A stretch of DNA of 64,000 nt, from the NCBI RefSeq assembly GCF_014230355.1, contig NZ_JACLAX010000002.1, positions 1-64,000 of the forward strand. Reading direction: 5' to 3'. The translations under genes and the position numbers were made by a program. The notes below the pieces were generated by a model. It was not told the origin of the DNA, ran no database searches, and worked only from the letters and a program-made list of their open reading frames with translations. This document shows, piece by piece, positions 10,932-19,754 of the stretch (position 1 is the first letter of the stretch; every line of letters begins with the position of its first letter). The stretch comes from Novosphingobium piscinae (GTDB lineage: Bacteria > Pseudomonadota > Alphaproteobacteria > Sphingomonadales > Sphingomonadaceae).

Positions 10932-11186
10932 ATGGACGTCATCAGCTATTCCGACACCCGCGCCCATCTCAAGGACGTGATGGACCGCGTCGTCGCGGAT
11001 CGGGCGCCGGTGGTGATCTCGCGGCAGAAGGCGGAGTCGGTCGTCATGGTCTCGCTGGCGGACTGGAACGCGATGGAGGAGACGCTGCATCTGCTCTCCA
11101 CGCCGGCCAACCGCGCCCGCCTGACCACGGCGGTCCAGCAGCTCGACGGGGGCGAGGGCGAAGCGCGCGATCTGATCGCGCCGTGA
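10932..11186 (+). CDS. yefM: antitoxin YefM (Phd/YefM family)
   Basis: An 84-residue antitoxin. It starts MDVISYSDTRAHLKDVMDRV, the usual Phd/YefM N-terminal DNA-binding fold, and continues with the conserved APVVISRQKAESVVMVSLADW. It binds and neutralises YoeB through its C-terminal tail and represses its own operon. The ATG at 10932 follows AAGGAG (10918-10923), and the start fits family length. The stop overlaps the GTG of yoeB, implying translational coupling. Confidence 0.93.
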   Translation: MDVISYSDTRAHLKDVMDRVVADRAPVVISRQKAESVVMVSLADWNAMEETLHLLSTPANRARLTTAVQQLDGGEGEARDLIAP

Positions 11187-11449
11187 GGCTGGTCTTCGCG
11201 CCGGGCGCCTGGGAAGACTATTGCCACTGGCAGGCCACCGCACCCAACGTGCTGCAGCGCGTGAATGATCTGATCCGGGAATGCCAGCGCACGCCGTTCA
11301 CCGGCACCGGCAAGCCCGAGCCGCTGCGCGGCGATCTGAAGGGCTGGTGGTCGCGCCGGATCACGCTGGAGGACCGGCTGGTCTATTGCGTCACCGGCAG
11401 CCCGCCGCACCAGCCACTCGAAATCGCCCAGTGCCGGTTCCATTACTGA
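11183..11449 (+). CDS. yoeB: toxin YoeB (RelE-superfamily ribosome-dependent mRNA endonuclease)
   Basis: An 88-residue toxin that cuts mRNA in the ribosomal A site when released from YefM. It has the family landmarks WEDYxxWQ, RTPFTGTGKPEPL, WSRRI, EDRLVY and the C-terminal FHY; the last His-Tyr, the Arg of WSRRI and the Glu of GKPEPL correspond to known active-site positions. It starts with GTG inside the last codons of yefM (GTGA overlap) and nothing appears truncated, so the module is probably functional. Confidence 0.93.
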   Translation: MRLVFAPGAWEDYCHWQATAPNVLQRVNDLIRECQRTPFTGTGKPEPLRGDLKGWWSRRITLEDRLVYCVTGSPPHQPLEIAQCRFHY

Positions 11450-11537
11450 CGGCGCCGTCCGGCACGCCCCCTGTCCTACACCCCGCCCCCTGACATAGCC
11501 TCGCCGGTTCCCCCCTGCCCATCGGGAGCCGTCCGCC

Positions 11538-12626
11538 ATGTCCACACCCACCGATCCGTTCGTCTCCGCGCCCGCCGACCGCTCTGCCGCCCTTTCTGGC
11601 GCCCCCTCCGGCTCCGCCGGCCCTGATCCCGCGCTGCCCGCGCCCCTTGGGGGCAGGGTGCGGCTGCTGGGGGGCGATCCCGGGTGGCCGGGAGAGGGAT
11701 GGACCTGGCCCGAGCCTCCCCCGTCGGGGGAGGTGGCGGCCGGGACGGCCGGCGGAGGGGGCGGGGCGGGGTGGGGCGGTGCGCCCTCCACCCCCCGCTG
11801 CGCGGGCGGTTCCCCTGCCCCAGAGGGGGAGGATCCGGCGGCGCCGCAGCCTCCCGACATCTCCGCGGCTGCGCAAGCGGCGGTGCCGCCGCGCCCCGAT
11901 CTGTTCACCGCCGAGCGGCAGGCGCGGTTCCTTGCCGCGCTGGCCGAGACCGGGGCGGTGCGCCAGGCCTGCGCGCGGGTCGGGGTCTCGCCCGAATGCG
12001 TCTACCGGCTGCGGCGGCGCGACGGGCTGTTCGCCGCCGGGTGGGACGGGGCGCTGGTGCTGGCGCGGCGCGTGGCCGAGGACGTGCTGGCGGCGCGCGC
12101 GCTCGACGGGGTGGAGGAGCCGGTGTTCTTCCGCGGCGAGCAGGTCGGCACGCGGGTGCGCTTCGATGCGCGGCTGCTGCTGGCCCATCTCGCCCGGCTC
12201 GATGCCCATGCCGAGCGTTCGGCCTATGGCGCGCAGCGCGCCGAGCGCTTCGACGAGCTGCTGGCGCTGGTCGGCGGTGCGGCCCCGCCCGCCGCGCTGA
12301 CCCCGCCGGCCCGGTCTGCCCAGCCGCAGCCTACCTACCCGGGGGTGCGCCCGGCCGATCCCCAGCTGCCCCCCGACCGCGCGGTGGCGGTCGATGCCGC
12401 GCTCGAGGCCCTCCCGCTGCGCGCCGGCCCGCGCGCCCGCCAGCGCTGCCTGGCCGCCGCCGAGGCGGAATGGCGCACCTGGCGCAGCACCGCGCGCGCG
12501 GCGGCCGACCGGCTGGCCGGACCGGCGCCGGAGTCTCGCCTCAGGACCCTGTCAACCGTGTCAACCGGCGCGCTCGGCGCGGGGCTGGTTGCGAGCCCGC
12601 AGCGGGTCGGGAGCGATGCAGGGTAG
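11538..12626 (+). CDS. helix-turn-helix (terminase-small-subunit-like) protein of unknown role
   Basis: A 362-residue protein. Residues about 117-165 form a predicted HTH (FLAALAETGAVRQACARVGV, then SPECVYRLRRRDG) of the kind seen in phage terminase small subunits and in an unnamed sphingomonad family. A charged helical stretch follows. The first 110 residues are Gly/Pro/Ala-rich low complexity, and DNA there contains repeat-like hairpins, including a CCTCCCCC/GGGGGAGG pair at 11715-11733. The conserved domain may therefore carry a repeat-derived extension. No in-frame ATG lies closer to the HTH. There are no phage neighbours, so a phage function is unlikely; a DNA-binding role is inference. 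Confidence 0.65.
   Translation: MSTPTDPFVSAPADRSAALSGAPSGSAGPDPALPAPLGGRVRLLGGDPGWPGEGWTWPEPPPSGEVAAGTAGGGGGAGWGGAPSTPRCAGGSPAPEGEDPAAPQPPDISAAAQAAVPPRPDLFTAERQARFLAALAETGAVRQACARVGVSPECVYRLRRRDGLFAAGWDGALVLARRVAEDVLAARALDGVEEPVFFRGEQVGTRVRFDARLLLAHLARLDAHAERSAYGAQRAERFDELLALVGGAAPPAALTPPARSAQPQPTYPGVRPADPQLPPDRAVAVDAALEALPLRAGPRARQRCLAAAEAEWRTWRSTARAAADRLAGPAPESRLRTLSTVSTGALGAGLVASPQRVGSDAG
11715..11733. repeat. GC hairpin, probably part of a third repeat family, inside the HTH gene
   Basis: CCTCCCCC-GTC-GGGGGAGG is a perfect 8-bp palindrome. The surroundings (GTGGCGGCC..., GGAGGGGGCGGGG) look like a dispersed intergenic repeat seen in alphaproteobacteria, here read as codons. Confidence 0.5.
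12543..12565. repeat. tandem GTTGACA motif, copy 1 (reverse orientation)
   Basis: The complement reads GTTGACACGGTTGACA followed by GGGTCC: two GTTGACA units 9 bases apart. The same sequence occurs at 34940-34961, with a variant at 34835-34856. This copy lies in the 3' end of the HTH gene. Confidence 0.6.
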
Positions 12627-12730
12627 TGCTCTGCCATCCGCGAAGACGCTCCGGCGCGGACCGGGGCGGCCGCGCCAGAGTGCCCACCGCTGCGGCGGCG
12701 CAGGTCTCGCGATAGCGGGCAACGGTGGCT

Positions 12731-12763
12731 GACCGGCGAAGCCCCGCTGGGGCCACGCCGGTC
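12731..12763 (-). terminator. hairpin downstream of the PEP-CTERM gene
   Basis: GACCGGCG and CGCCGGTC form an 8-bp stem, with an inner GCCCC/GGGGC stem, 12 bases past the stop of the leftward gene. There is no clear T-run. Confidence 0.45.
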
Positions 12764-12774
12764 AGCCAGCCGGA

Positions 12775-13416
12775 TCAGGCGACGATGAGGCGCACCGTCT
12801 GGCGCGGCTTGCGGCGCAGCATGGCGCCCACGCAGCCGAAGCCGATCAGCATCATGGCCCAGGTCGACGGCTCGGGCACCGCGCCGGTCCCGGCCGCCGA
12901 GAGCTGCAGGTTGTCCACCAGGAAAAAGTCTGATGCGGTGTTGGTGATCCGGATGCTGTCGAAAGCGGAGTTCGTGAAACCGTAAAAGTTGTTCGCTGAG
13001 GTAGAGCCGACATTTGCCGTGAAGCTTTCGACCACGCTGCCGCCCAGCAGCGACTCGAACGTGTAGTTCGAGCTGTTCGACGCCATGGCAAAGGCAGCCG
13101 CAGTCCGCAGCGCGCCGAACGAGAACGTGACCGCACCGGGCTGGAAGGCGCCATTAAAGGTGAAATTCCCGAGCGTCCCCCCCGTGATGTTGGGGAAGTT
13201 GGTTTGCGGGGAAAAGAACAGGTTGGGCGAAACGGTCAGGCCCAGCCCGGCAAACTGGTTGGTCACGGCAGCGTCCGGAGCCAGCGCGAGCTCGCTGAAG
13301 GTGATCGTGGTCGCCGGCGCGGCGATCCCGGTGGCCGATCCGACGATCGTCGCCGCATGGGCCTGGGTGGCCAACAGCGAGGTCGCCGCCAATAGGGCCT
13401 TGGTCAGTGTCTTCAT
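12775..13416 (-). CDS. PEP-CTERM sorting-domain exported protein
   Basis: A 213-residue secreted protein. It has an N-terminal signal peptide (MKTLTKALLAATSLLATQAHA), a Gly/Thr/Asn-rich beta-type body (NFTFNGAF, VTFSFGALRTAAAFAMAS), and a C-terminal VPEPSTWAMMLIGFGCVGAM followed by RRK. That tail is the PEP-CTERM signal recognised by exosortase, usually linked to exopolysaccharide or surface display. The ATG at 13416 follows GAGGAG at good spacing. Frame continues upstream, but that part lacks a signal sequence and is not part of the gene. No exosortase gene lies in the window. Confidence 0.88.
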   Translation of the reverse strand: MKTLTKALLAATSLLATQAHAATIVGSATGIAAPATTITFSELALAPDAAVTNQFAGLGLTVSPNLFFSPQTNFPNITGGTLGNFTFNGAFQPGAVTFSFGALRTAAAFAMASNSSNYTFESLLGGSVVESFTANVGSTSANNFYGFTNSAFDSIRITNTASDFFLVDNLQLSAAGTGAVPEPSTWAMMLIGFGCVGAMLRRKPRQTVRLIVA

Positions 13417-14546
13417 CTTGCACTCCTCGCTTTGTCGCCTGCCCACCCGGGCTGCATGTTCGGCGTCCGGGATGCACCCTATCCGGTGGCGGCAGCACGG
13501 GAAAGGTCGTGACCGCGCCTCAATCCTCGATGTTCCTTTCCGGGACGGCGCGGACGGTGGCGCATCGTCACGGTCACCCGGCGGCAGGCCGGAGCCTGGT
13601 GTCGACCGTACGGGCGCGGCGTGACGAACGGGCCTTGGTTGTTCGGGAGGCGCGGCGCAGGAGGAGGCGGAGGCAGACCACCGCGGCTCATCCAGCGGGG
13701 CCAATGGATGATGCGCCTGAAGATCCTGCGGAGGTCGCAGTGGCGCGATGGGCGCCCAACGCAAATGGGGCCGGCGTTGCCGCCAGCCCCATTCTCGCCT
13801 GCCTTCCGACCCATTCCGTCCGGTCGGCTGCCGGTCCGGCATGGTTCCAGGCGGAACCCTGCGGTCGGCGGCCCTCCTTCCGTTCTGGCGGGTGGCCCGG
13901 CAGGATCGCTTGCGTCACGGGGGACGCGCCCGATCCCGGTTCCTGGCACCCTGGCCCGGCGGCGGGGGTGGTCCCGTCAGGCGGGGGCTCGGGGGGTGGA
14001 TCGGCCCCGGTGAAAGGGCTTTCCGCTCCGTCGCCCGCCGCCCGGCGGTTCCTGATCGCTGTCGCGGGTCCGGTTCGGCGCCTGGCCCACCCGATGCGCC
14101 GGGCCGAAGCCTTGCGATCCGTGCGGTCCCGGCGTTGCCCCGTCCGGTGCCACGCCCCTTCGATCATCCGGTGTCGTATCGCTCGCCAGCATCTGCGGTT
14201 CGCGTCCTCGCGGCCTTGCAAGCGGCGGTTAGGCCAGCCTGCCAGGGGCTTCGTTCGCGTGTTTTCCGATCCTGCCGGGGACTGCGCCACCGTCTCGTCC
14301 GCTTGGCCATCTCATTGGAATTTCAGAGTTTCCTCTGTCTTTCCGCCGGTCTGTTCCGCGCTTCTGATGACCCAAAGCTGCGCCTCATCCCTGAGTCGGG
14401 CAAGCGCGCAGGGGCCAACTTATCCACAGGCGCCGATGCAAGCGGTGGATAAGTCGGGGGTCGCGGTGGACAAGTCGTGCTGCGCCGCGATGCCGCAGTG
14501 CGAGGCACGATTCGGGACGCCCCGCGCCTCCCCGATCACTCTTCAG
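13417..14546. other. about 1.1 kb without a convincing gene
   Basis: Several long frames overlap here on both strands, but their products are Arg/Pro/Gly-rich, resemble no family and lack ribosome sites. The stretch is high GC and contains DnaA-box-like sequences at 14420-14473. It could be a degraded gene region or a functional non-coding region. Confidence 0.5.
14420..14477. promoter_or_regulatory. cluster of DnaA-box-like sites
   Basis: A consensus DnaA box, TTATCCACA, lies at 14420-14428. On the opposite strand TTATCCACC (14444-14452) and TTGTCCACC (14465-14473) follow. The two reverse sites lie within a 15-bp direct repeat (GCGGTGGAYAAGTCG at 14442 and 14463) repeated at exactly 21 bp, two helical turns. 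This could be an origin-associated or DnaA-regulated site. Confidence 0.45.
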
Positions 14547-14612
14547 CCGTTCGTGTCGAGCGCCGTCGAGACACGCCGCGCCGGGCCTCTCGACTGCGCT
14601 CGAGGCGAACGG
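14547..14612. repeat. 66-bp palindromic element, copy A
   Basis: It begins CCGTTCGTGTCGAGCG and ends CTCGAGGCGAACGG, with internal GTCGAGACACG and CTCTCGACT arms that can fold into a cruciform. A copy of identical length lies at 56395-56460 between hyuA and hyuB. Confidence 0.8.
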
Positions 14613-14709
14613 GGGCAGGAGATCGCGAGGGGACGATCGAACCCGAAGCTGCCCGCGCTCGGCGGTGCCGCTGCGCTAGCCGGCGCCAGCGCCTGTCGGT
14701 CCCGCTGCG

Positions 14710-14754
14710 CCGGCAGGGGGACCGACAGGGGGCCGACAGGGGGCCGGCAGGGGC
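14710..14754. repeat. 11-12-bp tandem repeat beside argG
   Basis: Four units of CCGRCAGGGGG start at 14710, 14722, 14733 and 14744. They lie immediately downstream of the argG stop. A G-rich strand of this type could form a secondary structure. Confidence 0.6.
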
Positions 14755-14760
14755 AAGCGC

Positions 14761-15975
<1,215 letters not shown>

Positions 15976-16058
15976 CGGGCTTGGGCTCCGCGAACGGGGG
16001 GGAACGGTTGGGGCGGGCGCCTAACAGGCTGGCGCCGGGTGTGCAACCATGTGCCGCC

Positions 16059-18194
16059 CTAGCGGCGGACCAGCACCCTGGTCGAGCGGACGTGGGGCTT
16101 CAGCTCGTCCGGGTAGAACCACACCGGGCGCAGCTCAGCGGCCACGTAGCGCGGCACCTGGTCGACGAAGTGGGGCGAGGCGGGGTCGCCGCTCTGCCCG
16201 CCGGCCATGATCGCCAGGGCCCGCACCCGCGGCCCGAACTCGACCGCGGCGACGAAGGAGTTGCCCTTGTCGCCGTAGAACCGCTTGACCCCCGGATGCG
16301 GCCGCGCCCCGAAGGCGGCGAGCGAGCCCCAGGTCGAGGCGGTGAAGGGCACCGGCGTGCTGGGCTTGCTGTCGTCGTAGCTCAGCTCGATCGCCCCGCT
16401 CAGCCGCTGGAACCGGTTGATCTGGCCCCACGGCACCTGCCAGCTGCCGAAATCGGCGGTGAGCCGGGCCACCGCGGCATCCAGCGCGGCCAGGCGCTGG
16501 GCGTCGGTCGGCCGGGTGGTCAGCCAGTCCCACTGGTTCAGCCCCTCGGCCTTGGCCTGCTCGGCCCCGGCGGCCCACAGCGCCTCGCCCCAGAACACGG
16601 CGAGGCTGGTCGCCGTGCTGTCGAGCGCCCACTTGCGGTCCCAGTCGCGCAGCAGCGCCACCGGGCCATCGCGCCGGGCCTCGGGCTGACGCTGGTGCGC
16701 CGCGACCAGCGCGGGCAGGGTCCGCTCGAACGCCGGGAGCCAGGGGTCGTAGGCCGCCTGGACCAGGCTCTCGAGGGAGAAGCGCCCGCCCTCGGCCAGC
16801 ACCCGCTCGGCATGGGGGCCGCGTGCGGTCTCGCCGACCTGGTCCATGTAGACCGGGAAGGCGCCGCGCCGCGGGCTGTCGGGCCCGGCTGCGGTCCACG
16901 GCCAGTTGTTGACGTTGAACGCCCAGCCGACCCGGGCCTGTAGCACCTGCGGCAGTTCGGCCAGCGGATGCAGGCCCTGCCAGTCGGTCCGCGGATCGCT
17001 GCCGTCGACCGGCTTGCGGTAGTCGAAGCGCTGGTCGCGGACGGGCACGAACTGGGGGTGGAGATAGGCGATCGCGCCCTTGCTGTCGGCGAACAGGGTG
17101 TTGTTCGAGCTGTTCGCCTGGAGCGCGGCGACCTTGAGGAACCCCGCGCGGTCGACCGCCTTGGTCCGCAGGTAGCTCTGCTGGAGCGCGGCGAGCGGGC
17201 GGTACATCATGGCCCAGGCGATCCATTTGCCGTTTTCCTGGCGGACGATCGGGCCGTGATGGGTGGCATAGGTGGTGAAGCTGCGCTCGGCCAGCGACCC
17301 GTCGGACTGGCGCACCTTCAGCGTCACCGGCCTGACCGTCACCGGCCGGAGCTGGTCGCCATACCGGTAGACCAGCGTCCCGTCGGGCCGCGTCTCGACC
17401 GTCTCGGCGAACTCGTCGACATTGTCGATCGTGCTCGAGGTATGCATCCAACCGGCCTTGGCGTTGAAGCCCTGGTAGATGAAGAACTGGCCCCAGGTCG
17501 CCGCGCCATAGGCGTTGAGCCCCTCGTCGCTGGTCACCTGCTGCTCGGCGCGGAAGTAGAACGAGGTGTGGGGGTTGATCAGCAGCAGCGCCTTGCCGCT
17601 GGCGCTGCGCGCGGGGGCGATGGCGAAGCCGTTGGAGCCGCTCGGATCGCGAAAGTCGATGCCCCGCTCGAGCGCGGTCAGGGCCAGCCGGCGCCGGGTG
17701 TAGAACGCCTCGAGCTGGCTCAGCGGCACGCGCTCGATGTCGCCGCCGATCGAACCTTCGGTGAAGCTCAGCGCCATCCACGGTTCCCAGTGGGCGATCA
17801 CCCGGGGCTTCACCGCCGGATGGTCGGCCAGGTAGGCGTTGAGCCCGGCAGCCCAGGCGTCCATCAGGCGGCGCAGCCAGGCCGGACTGCGGGCATAATC
17901 GGCCTTCAGCTCGGCCGGATCGACCCACAGCCGCTGGCGCAGGTCCTGCCACACCGCGCTCTCGCCCTCGGCCTCGGCGAGGCGGCCCAGGTTGACCAGG
18001 TAGTTCTGTTCGATCCTGGCAAAATCATCCTCGGCCTGCGCGTAGATCATGCCGTAGACCGCGTCGGCATCGGTGCGGCCGTGGATATGGGGAATGCCCC
18101 ATTCGTCCCGCTGGATGGTGACCTTGGCGGGCGGTGCGGCCACGACCGGGCCGGCAAGCAGCACAGCGGCGGCGGCGACAGAGAGAGTGCGCAT
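16059..18194 (-). CDS. penicillin acylase-family N-terminal-nucleophile hydrolase
   Basis: A 711-residue periplasmic precursor. Residues 1-20 form a signal peptide (MRTLSVAAAAVLLAGPVVAA). The alpha-chain region opens with VTIQRDEWGIPHIHGRTDAD, typical of the family. The catalytic Ser of the beta chain is in PSGSNGFAIAP (Ser187): after autocleavage its alpha-amino group acts as the base. HTSFYFRAEQ and NVDEFAETVE are conserved substrate-pocket segments. Family members cleave amide bonds of beta-lactams, acyl-homoserine lactones or other N-acyl compounds, and the sequence does not decide which. The start at 18194 gives the signal peptide directly. Confidence 0.9.
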   Translation of the reverse strand: MRTLSVAAAAVLLAGPVVAAPPAKVTIQRDEWGIPHIHGRTDADAVYGMIYAQAEDDFARIEQNYLVNLGRLAEAEGESAVWQDLRQRLWVDPAELKADYARSPAWLRRLMDAWAAGLNAYLADHPAVKPRVIAHWEPWMALSFTEGSIGGDIERVPLSQLEAFYTRRRLALTALERGIDFRDPSGSNGFAIAPARSASGKALLLINPHTSFYFRAEQQVTSDEGLNAYGAATWGQFFIYQGFNAKAGWMHTSSTIDNVDEFAETVETRPDGTLVYRYGDQLRPVTVRPVTLKVRQSDGSLAERSFTTYATHHGPIVRQENGKWIAWAMMYRPLAALQQSYLRTKAVDRAGFLKVAALQANSSNNTLFADSKGAIAYLHPQFVPVRDQRFDYRKPVDGSDPRTDWQGLHPLAELPQVLQARVGWAFNVNNWPWTAAGPDSPRRGAFPVYMDQVGETARGPHAERVLAEGGRFSLESLVQAAYDPWLPAFERTLPALVAAHQRQPEARRDGPVALLRDWDRKWALDSTATSLAVFWGEALWAAGAEQAKAEGLNQWDWLTTRPTDAQRLAALDAAVARLTADFGSWQVPWGQINRFQRLSGAIELSYDDSKPSTPVPFTASTWGSLAAFGARPHPGVKRFYGDKGNSFVAAVEFGPRVRALAIMAGGQSGDPASPHFVDQVPRYVAAELRPVWFYPDELKPHVRSTRVLVRR

Positions 18195-18415
18195 GAAGGG
18201 TCCCCTGGATTCGATCCCGTGCTTGTCCCGCAGCGCGGGGGCAGGGGCAAGGGTTGGTGGGGATGCTGCACACAACGCTGGCGCGTCGGGCCGGTGCTGG
18301 CGGGCCTTTGTGGCGGACGAGGGGGGCGGCTTCCGATGTCAGGTGCCGCGGGTGGATCGGCGCGAGACAGGCCAGCCATGACGGGCGGGCCGAAGGCGTG
18401 GTCCCGGCCCCGACG
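18195..18415. other. intergenic between acylase and CFA synthase genes
   Basis: About 220 bp; it holds the promoter side of the acylase gene. No repeat or RNA is recognised. Confidence 0.3.
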
Positions 18416-19687
18416 CTACTCCGCGGCGACCGACAGGTGCCAGTCGGGCACCGGTTCCGCCGCGATCAGGCGGGCGGCCTCGGCGGCGATGTAGTCGCGG
18501 GTCATCGGCAGCACGCCCTGGCGCTTGACCGTCTGGAGATGGAGGTTGACCATCCCGCCCGAACGGAACGCCTGCTCGGCCCCGGCCAGATAGAACTGCC
18601 ACATCCGGAACAGCCGCTCGTCGTAGAGCGCGACGATCTCCGCGCGGTGCGCGCAGGTCCGCCGATACCATTCCTGCAGGGTCAGCGCGTAGTGGAAGCG
18701 CAGCACCTCGCAGTCGCCGGTCTGCCAGCCGGTCTGCTCGCAGGCCGTGACCAGCTCGCTCAGCGCCGGGATATAGCCGCCGGGAAAGACGTGCTTGCGC
18801 GTCCAGGCATCGGTCCGGCCCGGGCCCGAGGTGCGGCCGATCGTATGGGTCAGCATGATCCCGTCGTCAGCCAGCAGGTCGAAGGTCTTGGCGAAATAGC
18901 CGGTGAAGTTGCCGGCCCCGACATGCTCGATCATGCCGACGCTGGTGATCCGGTCGAACGTTCCGGTGACGTCGCGGTAGTCGATCAGCTCGAACCGCAC
19001 CTTGTCGGCGACGCCGGCGGCGGCGGCGCGCTCGTTGGCGAAGCGCACCTGGTCCGGGGCGAGGCTGACCCCCAGCACCTCGCAGCCGTAATGGCGGTGG
19101 AGGAACAGGCCGAGCCCGCCCCAGCCGCAGCCGATGTCGAGCACCCGCAGGCCATGCGAGCGCGCCGGATCGAGCCTGAGCTTGGCCGCGATCAGCGCCT
19201 TCTTGTCGCGCTGGGCCTGTTCCAGCGTGCCGTCCGGGTCGGCCCAGTAGGCCATGGTGTACTGGCGGTCCTCGTCGAGGAACAGCTCGTAGAACTGGCG
19301 GGTCAGGTCATAGTGATGGCGCACCTTGGCGCCGATCCGCGCGCGGGTGTTGATCTGGTCAAGCCGCCACGCGACCCAGTCGACCAGCCGGCGCAGCGGA
19401 TTGGGCGGGGCCGAGCCGAAGCGGCGGCGGTTGGCGTTGCGCTTGAACAGCAGCACCAGGTCGCGGATGTCGTGCGGCGGATCAACCACCAGTTCGCCAT
19501 CCATATAGGCCTCGCCGGCGCCCAGTCCGGGATCGCTGGCGATCCGCCAGGCGGTGCGCGGTGCGGTCAGGCGGATGGTGAGCGGATCGCCGCCGGTTCC
19601 GTAGTGGTGGAGTGACCCATCGTGATCGACCACAATCAGCGGGCCCTCATGGACCACGGCTCGCAGCAGGCGGTCAAGCAGCCACAT
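18416..19687 (-). CDS. cfa: cyclopropane-fatty-acyl-phospholipid synthase
   Basis: A 423-residue SAM-dependent enzyme that methylenates unsaturated acyl chains of membrane phospholipids. A lipid-binding N-terminal domain contains EAYMDGELVV. The Rossmann methyltransferase domain has VLDIGCGWGGLG for SAM, followed by VGMIEHVG and HTIGRTSGPGRTDAWTRKHV with the conserved catalytic segments. FHYALTLQEWYRR near the C-terminus is also typical. Membrane cyclopropanation is usually induced in stationary phase or acid, but no regulatory site is clear here. Confidence 0.95.
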   Translation of the reverse strand: MWLLDRLLRAVVHEGPLIVVDHDGSLHHYGTGGDPLTIRLTAPRTAWRIASDPGLGAGEAYMDGELVVDPPHDIRDLVLLFKRNANRRRFGSAPPNPLRRLVDWVAWRLDQINTRARIGAKVRHHYDLTRQFYELFLDEDRQYTMAYWADPDGTLEQAQRDKKALIAAKLRLDPARSHGLRVLDIGCGWGGLGLFLHRHYGCEVLGVSLAPDQVRFANERAAAAGVADKVRFELIDYRDVTGTFDRITSVGMIEHVGAGNFTGYFAKTFDLLADDGIMLTHTIGRTSGPGRTDAWTRKHVFPGGYIPALSELVTACEQTGWQTGDCEVLRFHYALTLQEWYRRTCAHRAEIVALYDERLFRMWQFYLAGAEQAFRSGGMVNLHLQTVKRQGVLPMTRDYIAAEAARLIAAEPVPDWHLSVAAE

Positions 19688-19754
19688 TGGTTGTACCCCG
19701 TCTTCGGACCAGCGTCGCCTAACGGTCGAATCGACCTCGGGTTCCGGATTATGG

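Noticed and set aside
11538-12626. Terminase-like HTH protein as a sign of a prophage
   Set aside because: No large terminase, portal, capsid, tail or integrase gene is nearby; the HTH type also occurs in chromosomal proteins.
14290-14480. Definite chromosomal origin
   Set aside because: DnaA-box-like sites are present but no AT-rich unwinding element or usual origin neighbour was seen, so only a candidate site is reported.
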